Assembly: GCF_022539665.2 (NCBI RefSeq)
Contig: NC_081339.1
Location: 9,235,367 to 9,299,366, forward strand
DNA length: 64,000 bases
Source of the DNA: Daphnia carinata
Lineage: Eukaryota > Arthropoda > Branchiopoda > Diplostraca > Daphniidae
Direction: 5' to 3'
Shown piece after piece: positions 54,930-64,000 of the stretch. Position numbers and translations under genes: made by a program. Numbering within the stretch: position 1 is the first letter of the stretch; each line of letters begins with the position of its first letter. Under the pieces are notes generated by a model. The model was not told where the DNA came from, did not search any database, and saw nothing but the letters and a program-made list of their open reading frames with translations.

Positions 54930-55717
54930 CTACTTCTTTGGTATTATAATAGTTACCCTACTCGTCCGTGGTTATCTGATGGATGGGCAACAAATGAATT
55001 GGCAAAATGAACGTTTGACATTAATCACTGCTAACCAATGCTGGAAACAAATCATGTTTGTGAAATTTCCAGCAGGCACACGAGAATCGCTTGTTGTGCA
55101 TACAAAACTTGTTGAACTAATAACTATTAACGAAATTTGCAAATTTCAGGAATATGCCAATAATTTTCCAATACAGGCAGCAGCCTTTCACTTAACTGCA
55201 ACATCATTGTTAAACTGGAACAAAACCAAAGAGGCAGCAGTTTTTCTAGGTTATTTCAGGTTTATTTTGTTTGTTTTTTTTCCAAGTCACCGTAGCAATG
55301 AAATACCTATTGACCAATAAACAGTGAAAGGTTTGAATCATAGTGATTTAATATTACTTGTTATATTATTACTGGTTGAGTTTGTGTAGGTGCTGATCCT
55401 ACATTAGAAGATTTATCTTGGACAAAATTACTAAAAGCTGGATTATTTAATGCTAAGTTGCTTAAAAAACTTAATGACCAAAAACTCTCTATTTGAGAGT
55501 GAGTTGGTATTTTTGTTAATTAATCTGCAATCCATTCTGTCGTAACACTTCCTTTTCAAAGTTGCAAATGAAGTGTCTGAGAAATTTTCATAATGCAGTT
55601 CAAGGAATACTTCACCTGTAAATATTAGAAAATTTTTGTGATTATGATCACTCAGCACATTTTAGAAACATAAACGATACTCTATATGTTTAACCAAACC
55701 ATCAACACATGTTAGAT
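54930..55717. repeat. Satellite-related DNA, block 2 (left of MULE)
   Basis: 54960-55260 parallels 60850-61440 (GGCAACAAATGAATTGGCAAAA, AATTTGCANATTTCAG, CAATACAGGCA, ACATCATTGTTAAA). 55490-55690 parallels 44400-44590 (TTTTCAAAGTTGCAAATGAAGTG). A 133-codon ORF (54919-55320) is an accident of this repeat. The MULE cuts the array at about 55718. Confidence 0.65.
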
Positions 55718-56245
55718 AGACTGACTTTTTAAAACTTTTAGGACAGTCCTATTTCTCCATGCCAGCAGTCCTATTTCTCCTCGGCATCAGTCCTATTTCT
55801 CCTTAGAAATAGTCCTATTTATTTTATTTTGTTCCAATAGGAACGATATGCCTCCAATCCGGTAGGCAACATATTGCGTAAGAGCGTCGGCTTATATCCA
55901 TTTCCCTTTGTAAAAAGTCGATGGTGTTAATTCATAACTTAAATGGTTCACCAAATATTTATCTTTTATCCTATTTTAATTTAAATTGCAGGGGACCATT
56001 AAATATGTTATATCTAATATAGTTCATTTAATAAAATACTACAACGGCCACACCAGAAATATTTATTAAATTTTTCTTACTTTTTAGTGCATAAATAACT
56101 TTTCCAGTTGCACTCATGTTGTACTTGCTCATACAACTATCAGCAACGAATAACAAGCAAGTCTTACCATATCGGTAGCGCTCTAACCTGTGACACGGGT
56201 AGTCCTATGTTCGATTCTCCGTGGTTACATTTCTTCTGAGGTTTT
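55718..56245. repeat. Left TIR of the MULE
   Basis: From GACTGACTTTTTAAAAC through three AGTCCTATTTCTCC motifs to TTACATTTCTTCTGAGG. Inverted match to 58880-59410, nearly exact. It includes a tRNA-like block at 56162-56228. Confidence 0.88.
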
Positions 56246-57442
56246 TAATAATTATTCTATGAAAGAATTTTTGGGAGAAAACAATTACTGGTGTTTAGGG
56301 TAATACTTCTGAAATGGCAAATAATGGTAGTTCTGACTTCCCAATTTTCACATGCGGTTTCAGCATTTCAGCCAGTCAGTATTTAGATCTTCATGGTGTA
56401 GGTTGTCGACGGTGCTTCGAATGTGCCGTGAATGTGCCGTGAATGTGCTGTGAATGTGCTAATCATCTGTTGTTCGTGTCCAGCGGCCTGCCCAGTTCCT
56501 GCCCAGCTGCGGATTGTTTCTAAGGAGTCGCAAACCGTAAGTACATTTTCTATTTCACTAGTGCTGGGCCGTACCCGGACACATTGTATCAGGCTCGGAA
56601 CGGATAGGCAACGGTTCGAGTGCTGGCATTGTTAATTTAAGTGTAAGGGCATTGAGACTTGTCACCTCAATGGGCACAGGTATCGGGATTGGTTTCACAG
56701 TGTCGTCGTGAAACCAATTGTCTGACCCAGGTCAGTGGACCTTCAGTTAAATAGATATCTTAGTCGGGACGTAGGCCGACTAGGATTAGAAATATTTACG
56801 ATAGTTATTTAATTACATCTGCAAATTATGGGTATGCTACCTAACTATACTTCACGTCACTTAATGCTTTTACTTTTTTTATTGTGTTTCAACTGCTTAT
56901 GTTTTACTAATTTTTTTTTCTTCTTTTTCTCCTTTGTAGGTTTTGCGTGGCAATTTTTTTACAGTTTACTCAGGCCGGTTTAACGTTTTTTTATTTCTTA
57001 AGTTCTTTTTTTGCCTTTTTCATTAATTTTATTTTTCTTTTTTCATAGGGAGCTCTGATCAACGAATTCTTAAACCGTTCTTCCGGACAATTGAAAGCTT
57101 TTGCTTTCTCTTATCACTCGTTTGGTAAATGGTTGGAAGGATTTAAACATGCAAGGTAAATTCATTTATAGTTATATGGAGTACATTGGTATAATTATTG
57201 CAATTTTATTTTTTTTAGAACAATCATCTTCTCGGGAATTGTGGCCACGAACCAAAACCATCAATCGGCACATTAGTTGTCGCTTGCACAACAAGTATTA
57301 TCGTAATAATTCAAGCATAATGTATTACATTACATATTACATTAAAATAAAAAAGTCAATTGAGATTATGTAAGTTTATTTATAAAGTATGTTAATTTGT
57401 AAACATTCGTCAAATAAAATACATGTTACAAACAAACAAATG
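56246..57442. other. MULE internal noncoding region
   Basis: T-rich with small ORFs (56432-56635, 57101-57373) that resemble nothing known. A GTGAATGTGCCGTGAATGTGC tandem motif lies at about 56421-56460. Confidence 0.4.
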
Positions 57443-58490
57443 TTATTCAATTATAGACATATCTAGTTCATCATTAATATTATTTATAGCAACATTAAGG
57501 GCATGTGAGGAAACAATAGCGGGAAAAGATGATCTAAGCTCTAAAACTATTTCTTCTAGTAGATCCATTGTAGATAGCTGCAAAAACAATGATAAGTTAT
57601 AGGGAAACTTTTTTTTTTTGTAAATTTAGAAAACATACCTCATTATTTTGATAGCGCGCCCAAAGCTGGAACAGTACGGAATTCTTAAGTTGGGTCTCTT
57701 TCTTCCGGTGAGCCCTTATTTTGTCATGGCAGAGTAGCGTGCTAGTAAGGGAAACTTCTTCGGCCAGTTTCCGCAATATCATTGTCATCTTGTAGAATTT
57801 TAAATTAGATCCGCCTGCCAACTACAAACATTTTTGTTATTAATTATTCATTACATATTATTGTTCAAATTTAAATTACCTTGTTCCATTGGTGGTGCAT
57901 TCCTTCGCAGTCGTTATTGGTACGCGTTAAGATGTTGAAGCATGACCAGTTCTCAGGAGTCCAGAACTTGCCCCGAATCCAATTCCGCTCCATATAATCC
58001 ATGAGTGCTGAAAGTTCGCTAGGTGCTGAGCTCTTCAACGCGTCAAACACACCAGGAATTTTACCAGCTACAAAAATTAAAGTTCACAAATGTTATTTAT
58101 GACAATTAAATATAACATTTGTGTGCTATTTACCTGGAAGATATGCAAGGCATAGCAGGCGAAACACAAAGTCTCGCACTGGATTCGGTCCCTTGTTGTT
58201 GTAGAGGGTGGCAAGGTGAAGATCCCGGACCTTTTTCAGAACGGCTTGGCACCAGTGGAAATTGCAGCCAAAGTGCTGGCAATCCACAAAGTGCCTGCGG
58301 ACAGCCGTAAATATAGCACGTTCGAAATCGGTCACGATCCGCTGGACTCTAGGAAGGGGGATTATATCCTATTACAATATAAAATTTATTATTTTTACAT
58401 AACAAACTATTTGTAAATGAGATAGTATCTATACCTTTATCTTCTCGAAGACAGCGCTATAGTCGGCTGCTCTTCTCCTGGTCATGCAAA
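57443..58490 (-). pseudogene. MULE transposase, N-terminally incomplete
   Basis: Exons with GT-AG borders: up to 58435 (ADYSAVFEKIK), 58368-58134 (IIPLPRVQRIVTDFERAIFT, FGCNFHWCQAVLKKVR), 58067-57880 (AGKIPGVFDAL, MERNWIRGKFWTPENWSCFN, RTNNDCEGMHHQWNK), 57821-57639 (LAGGSNLKFYKM) and 57577-57443, ending DELDMSIIE and stop. The DFE and C-x2-H core (GCNFHWCQ), W...RTNN..E..H, and AGGSNLxFYK are hallmarks of arthropod MULE transposases. The splice junctions I could check keep phase. The first catalytic Asp and any FLYWCH or WRKY-type DNA-binding domain upstream of 58490 are not seen, so the protein is incomplete. Confidence 0.8.
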
Positions 58491-58879
58491 TCTCTTCTTT
58501 CTATTCGCCGCCGGCAACTATCTTCAACTTCCTCGGCTTTAGCACCCATAAATCTTCTTCATCAATTTTATTTCAAAGTCAATATAAATATTAACTTAAT
58601 CCTTTGGCATACGTCACTTGATGAGTAATGCTATGTCATGCTCGGCCATCCACTTCGGTGGTAGAATCCTCTTCTTGGTAAAGAAGTTGAGGAATTATTA
58701 AAATGTTAAATTACAAATAATTTATTTTTCGCCCATCTACCGTTATCTACCATCTCCTCTCTCATCCATTCTCTTGTATCTCAACAGTTCTTCTTGCTCC
58801 TGGTGAGGAACTAGCTTTCATACAGGCGAAGATTCATTAACATTCTTCTACTATTCATAGTAAACTTAACCGCAAATGT

Positions 58880-59410
58880 TATTAAAAACCTCAGAAGAAA
58901 TGTAATCACGGAGAATCGAACATAGGACTACCCGTGTCACAGGTTAGAGCGCTACCGATATGGTAAGACTTGCTTGTTATTCGTTGCTGATAGTTGTATG
59001 AGCAAGTACAACATGAGTGCAACTGGAAAAGTTATTTATGCACTAAAAAGTAAGAAAAATTTAATAAATATTTCTGGTGTGGCCGTTGTAGTATTTTATT
59101 AAATGAACTATATTAGATATAACATATTTAATGGTCCCCTGCAATTTAAATTAAAATAGGATAAAAGATAAATGTTTGGTGAACCATTTAAGTTATGAGT
59201 TAACACCATCGGCTTTTTACAAAGAGAAATGGATATAAGCCGACGCTCTTACGCAATATGTTGCCTACCGGATTGGAGGCATATCGTTCCTATTGGAACA
59301 AAATAAAATAAAATAATTAGGACTATTTCTAAGGAGAAATAGGACTGATGCCGAGGAGAAATAGGACTGCTGGCATGGAGAAATAGGACTGTCCTAAAAG
59401 TTTTAAAAAG
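58880..59410. repeat. Right TIR of the MULE
   Basis: Inverted partner of 55718-56245, with the tRNA-like block at about 58900-58968 and AGGAGAAATAGGACT motifs at the outer end. Confidence 0.88.
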
Positions 59411-59517
59411 TCAGTCCTATTTCTCCCAGTCCTATTTCTCCGGTACAAATAGGACTGGAAATTTGCAGTCCTATTTCTCCAGTCCTATTTCGTTTTAGTC
59501 CTATTTCACCGGCTACC

Positions 59518-59850
59518 AAGTCATACATGTCTTGCTAAACTTTATGTTAAACATTAGTTATATAGTTATTATGTTACCTATTAAAATGTGCAGGAAAGGA
59601 ATACATTTCTTCACTGTAATACATCAAATGGCTGTTTTTTGAGTGAGCTGAGATTAACCAGCTGACACTAAACCATACTACTAATGTCCAATAAATTATC
59701 ACCTGTTCATCGTAAAGTAAAAATTAGTTGCAAATCAGATATGAAGATTTTTATAAATGTGTTATACTAAATCGCTTACCCCAATAAGATATCACAGCAG
59801 AAAGTTTTGTGTTGTTTGTTTATTGTTTAAATCACGGTGGCCATTTTTTC
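59518..59850. repeat. Satellite flank, block 2 (right of MULE)
   Basis: AAACATGTCTTGNTAAACTTTATG and ATACATCNAATGGNTG match 44755-44790 and 45105-45135 of block 1, continuing collinear into the minisatellite. Confidence 0.7.
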
Positions 59851-60500
59851 GTCTGACGCCAATGTGTCAATGATAGTGGAAGCGAATTGCTAAAATGCGG
59901 AATGCGAAGATTGGGAATGACTAATTAAAGGGAAAAGTGGAAACGAAATAAAAGGTTAAGCTTACCCCGCGGCTGGTCGAACCTTTCCCCAGGTACTCGA
60001 ACCTTTTCTCAGGTAGTCGAACCTTTTTTCAGGTAGTCGAACCCTTTTCCAGGTAGAAAAAAATCACGTGATGTCCACACCACCAATGGAAAAAGGGATA
60101 CCGAAAGGAAAAGAAAATGTCAAGCCTTGCCAAAGGCAGTTTAACCTTTTTTCAGGTAGTCGAACCTTTTTTCAGGTAGTCGAACCTTTTTCCAGGTAGA
60201 AAAAAAGCACGTGATGTCACTACGACCAATGAAAAAACGGATGGCGAAATGAAAGGAAAAAGTTAAGCCTTGCCAAAGGCAGTTTACACCTTTTTCCAGG
60301 TAGTCGAACCTTTTTGCAGGTAGAAAAAAGTCACGTGAATGCCCGAGAACCAATGACGGCGTGCGCACGCCGTTAGGTTTTTCGGACAAACAAACAGATA
60401 CACAAACAAATTCCTCCCACAAATAGACCTTTGGCATTTATAAAGATAGTAGACTAGTATATGGCGGCCCGTCCCAGGACGGTAATAGGTGAATTCTAGT
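59850..60500. repeat. TCGAACC minisatellite with hairpin, block 2
   Basis: Parallel to 45330-45830. TCGAACC units lie at 59966-60055, 60140-60200 and 60285-60325, followed by ACAAATAGACCTTTGGC, CTAG, the palindrome CCGTCCCAGGACGG (about 60468) and a second CTAG. One more spacer-minisatellite cycle is present than in block 1. Confidence 0.78.
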
Positions 60501-60870
60501 ATTTAGTGTCTGCACTTCGTTTTCTCTCGTCCTGTAGGCAAGCCCCCCCCCCCCCCCCCAATTTCCGGCCTCGATTCGCGATTTTCCGTCTATCTGCGTT
60601 TTCATCCTGCATGCAGTTTTACTCCAGTTCGTTTAACTTCGAAAGAAAAAATGTTTAAGCACTTGCCGGTGGCAGTTGGAAATGTGTTTCAGGTTGTCGA
60701 ACCCTACTCCAGGTATTTCAATGTCACGCTATTCCTATTCGATCAATGGTAGGAGGGACGAAAAAGGGGTAGGCAAAATGTTAAGCCTATCGCTAGTGCC
60801 AGTTGTAGTTTTTGCTATTTTTGTGTTATCAATCCTTACACAACCTTTCCATTGCTATCTGGTGATGGGT
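60501..60870. other. Spacer with poly-C run
   Basis: A run of about 17 C at 60545-60562 is a likely place for indel errors. A diverged TCGAACC piece at about 60695 continues the minisatellite theme. No gene. Confidence 0.45.
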
Positions 60871-63800
60871 CACGCATGAATCGGCAAACAAACGTTCATT
60901 CGTCAGTTGTATAACAGCGTTGATTTAGCATTACGCTAATGAAATCGCAAACGTTTCGGGTTTAAACCGTACTCATTGAATGAATTCTCCTTCTCATATA
61001 TGACCAATTTCCGGAATCCACTGTCAATTACCAATTTTAGTCAGGAGCGTAAACGTTATCTGAAACATTACTGCAATAATCAAAAATTAAATGAGAATAC
61101 TGGATGGTGTTACTTGCTCGATTGTGAACCTTGTTGAAAGATACGACATTCAAGAGCTTGCAGCTGCATGTTAAACTCGTTGACTGCTCAATGCACATCA
61201 GACTTAAGATATCGTTTCTCTAGAATGCATAATAGTTCCAGAAGATTTAATGTTTCTGTCGTGTAATCGAAAACAAAGTGTGATTGTAAAATTTTCAGCG
61301 AGCACATGAACATAATGTGAGACTCGTTGATATGAAGTTGTAACTGAATTTGCATATTTCAGAAATTGGCCATTAATTCCCAAATACAGGCATTGACCTG
61401 TTATTGAACTATAACATCATTGTTAAAATGGAGTAGAACTGGAGATGCAGCTCGTTAAGTTAAAAAAAATTTTATAAATTTTTTTAAAGAATTATCATTC
61501 AATAAGGAACCTGTTCAATAATAAATATTGCAAGCTTTAAGTCAAGTGTGATTTGTTGTGTGCTTCGAACCTGTGACATTTCTTTTGGTTGATCAGCAGT
61601 CGATCCTCGCGCAGCTTTTCACTTTCAAAGTTGCGAATGAAACTATGCTTCTGAAATTTGCACAATGCAACTCAAATATATGCTACACCAGTTCACCATT
61701 CAGTGTTTCACCATTCAGCGTTCAGATTAAGCCACCGTCTTCTTTTAATTTTAACAACAGCAAAGGAGTGAAAGAAATATAGTAACGCATGTTAAATTAG
61801 AACTGAAATGATCAAGGCAGAGCCCTTTCATCCGGCAGACGTTAAAAAAACTGAATGTTGTTGGTTGAAAGTAGTACTTGGTGAATGGTATGATTTGCAT
61901 ATTTCAATGAGCTACTTGTTGACAAATAAGCACTGAAAGCTTCATGACATATGAGACTGGTTGAGTGCTTTGCGCGTGTGAGCTTCACATTTGTTGTATT
62001 TTAGTTGTGGTTTAAATTAGCTTAGCTTTAGGCATCATTTTGGGCGAGCACGACGTCAAAGAAAACTGTAGTCACCTGGTTGAAAACGCAGCTCTTAACT
62101 TCGAAAATTGCAAATGGAGTGTGCCTGTGAAAATTGCAGCATGCAAGTCAACGAATTCTTCATCTGTAAACATGAGAAAATGTGTGATCTTCAAATTAAG
62201 AAACGGTATGTTTTTTTAAACGCAAACAACAGCCAAAACGGTAAACCAAAACCACAAGTTATGTTGAAAAAGAACTGAAGCAAAAGTGTATATCCCCTTA
62301 ACCTGGATGGGTTGAAAACGTTAAACGCCGTTGTTTGAGAGTGGTGGAACTCGCTGTATGCCAACATCTGCACGCTTCAGTGTGGCACCTGTTAACAAAT
62401 AACTACTGAAAGCTTTGAATAAACCGTGACTTGTTGAATGCTTGTCACCTGTGAGTTTGGTATTTCTTGTAGTCCATCAGCAGTCCATTCTCGAGTAGCT
62501 CTTCAGTTTCATAGTTGCAAATGAAGTCGGCCTGTAAAATTTGCAGAATATAAACCAATGAATGCTTCATCTGTAAACGTGAGAAAATTTGTGATCTTCA
62601 AATAAAGAAGCCACAATGTCTTTATGTAAACGCATACTAACAGCCAAAATTGGTAAACAAAAGAACCAACACATTTTAAAATACAATTGATGTGGAAATG
62701 AAGAGCCCATCACCTGAAATGTATGGGAAAAGTTACACACCATAGGTTAAGAGTGGTAGGACTTGTTGAACCTCAACATCTGCCCGTATCGATGAGGTAT
62801 CTAATTACAAATAAACATTGAAAGATTTACTTCAAACGTTACTTATCGAGTGCTGTCTACTTAAAAGGATGATATTTCTTTTAATGTACCAGCAGTCCAT
62901 CCTAACCTAGCTTTTCCCTCTCGGAGTTGCAAATGAGGCGTGTCTGCTAAATTTGCAGATTGCAATTCAATGGAATGCTTGTAAACGGGAAAATGTGAGG
63001 TTTTTCGATAAAGCCACAGTCTGTTTGTAAATTAAGACAGCAAAGCAGTGCAAAAAAACATAAATGCACGTTAAAATAGAACTGAAGCAAAAAATGCTAA
63101 GCCCTTTCAACCGGAAGGTGTTGAAAAAAACTGGATTCTGAGAGTATTACTTGTTGAGTACTTTAAACGTGAATGTTTGAATGAGCTACCTGTTGACAAA
63201 TAAACCCCGAGAGCTTTAAGTCGTATGCGACTGGTTTAGTGCTTTGAACCGGTGAATCTCACATACGTTGTAGTTCAGTAGGAGTTTAGTTTGCTCAGAC
63301 GGAAAGAAAAACCATTATCACTTGGTTAAAACTGTTATTATACCAGGTTGAACACGCGTTCTAAAGAAATGTGCTAACAGAAATTGGTCACCCTAGTCAG
63401 TTATTAACAGCTGAATATGCAGAGCCCTTTCGTCTGGAAGATGTTGAAAAAGTTAAACGCCGTTGGTTTAGAGTGGTGGAATTTGTCGAATGCCCGCTTC
63501 AATGGGGCCCTTGTTGACAAATAACCACTGAAAGCTTTAAATAAAACTTGACTTGTTGAATGCTTCATACCTGTGCGTTTGGTATTTCTTTTGATTGATC
63601 AGCAGCCCATCCTCGCGTAGTAGTTCACTTTCAAAGTGGCAAATGAAATGTGCCTGAGAAATTTGCAGAATGAAAGTAAGAGAATACTTCCTGTAAATAT
63701 TGAAAAATTTGGGTAATTCAGTTGAAGCCAAACTGTCTTTTTGTAAACGTAAACAACGGTCAATTTGTTTACCAAAACATAAACACGTGTTGAATAAGAA

Positions 63801-64000
63801 CTGAAGTGGTGGTGCAGAGCCAGTTCAACTGGAACAGGGTGACAAAGTTAAATACTGCATGTTGTGGGTGGTGGTTCTTGTTGAATGCTAATATCTGCAG
63901 GTTTGATGAGGTACCTGTTGAGAAATAAAAATTGAATTCTTTAAATCAAACATGCCATGCTATGCTTATTACATAAAATATAACTTACCGAGTGCTGTTC
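60871..64000. repeat. Satellite array, block 3
   Basis: Units of the 400-bp satellite with the CTGTGAG landmark at about 61570, 61975, 62450, 62860, 63250 and 63570, and the next unit cut by the window edge. The order of unit variants from 62100 onward repeats that of 42900-44800, including GTAGGAGTTTAGTTT in the fourth variant (44080 and 63278). This shows a higher-order repeat. No gene is supported. Confidence 0.82.

Larger units (their letters stand above)
55718..59510 (-). mobile_element. MULE (Mutator-like) DNA transposon with long TIRs
   Basis: Inverted repeats of about 500 bp (55718-56245 and 58880-59410) bracket a spliced minus-strand transposase. The outer ends carry repeated AGTCCTATTTCTCC blocks in inverted orientation. 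The right side extends about 100 bases further (59411-59510) with more such blocks, so the left end is probably truncated. On both sides the flank is the 400-bp satellite. No clean 9-bp target duplication can be read because of the truncation. Confidence 0.8.

Noticed and set aside
54919-55320. 133-codon plus ORF with hydrophobic start
   Set aside because: It lies in satellite-related sequence shared with 60850-61440, where the frame is not conserved.
56162-56228. Functional tRNA gene
   Set aside because: Box-like motifs are present but the acceptor and T stems do not pair convincingly, and the copy is fixed inside both TIRs.

Overview
The window is animal nuclear DNA, most likely from the crustacean Daphnia. 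The signs are a cluster of chitin-binding (Rebers-Riddiford, CPR) cuticle protein genes with a 9-base first exon, tyrosine-rich cuticle-like genes built on YYTTTYAAPxYYTEAPKYYT repeats, spliceosomal introns, insect-type TCAGT initiators, and many transposon classes including a DIRS element. The species assignment is inference. One 100-base assembly gap lies at 42618-42717.

Layout. 762-3484 is a short gag-only LTR retrotransposon on the minus strand, with 268-bp LTRs and a 4-bp target duplication. 3954-9359 is a DIRS tyrosine-recombinase retrotransposon on the minus strand. Its two different ends are copied exactly, joined, in an internal complementary region. 9406-13218 is a host-gene graveyard: ZSWIM8-like exons with introns kept, flanked by two inverted, internally deleted synaptojanin fragments.

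13474-18494 and 19234-33643 are two copies of one 5-kb segmental duplication carrying tyrosine-rich genes and a head-to-head CPR pair. The second copy is split by a 9.4-kb Ty3/Gypsy element (21211-30606) with an ATGT target duplication. A third head-to-head CPR pair follows at 35170-37278. Of the six CPR genes or remnants, only the minus-strand gene at 35170-35924 looks fully intact. The others have a lost splice acceptor, a 10-base insertion, a nonsense codon, an out-of-frame N-terminus, or only exon 1.

The right third (42718-64000) is dominated by a diverged satellite of about 400 bp, part of a larger repeated block that also holds a TCGAACC minisatellite and a CTAG-flanked hairpin. Inserted in it are a decayed Helitron on the minus strand (46234-51606), a second tandem repeat (52230-53610), a small spliced coiled-coil gene (54067-54835), and a Mutator-like (MULE) element with TIRs of about 500 bp (55718-59510). 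A truncated LINE 3' end abuts the assembly gap.

The only cellular genes likely to work together are the cuticle genes, which would be secreted by epidermis into the chitin exoskeleton. Everything else supportable is mobile DNA, its relics, or captured gene fragments.
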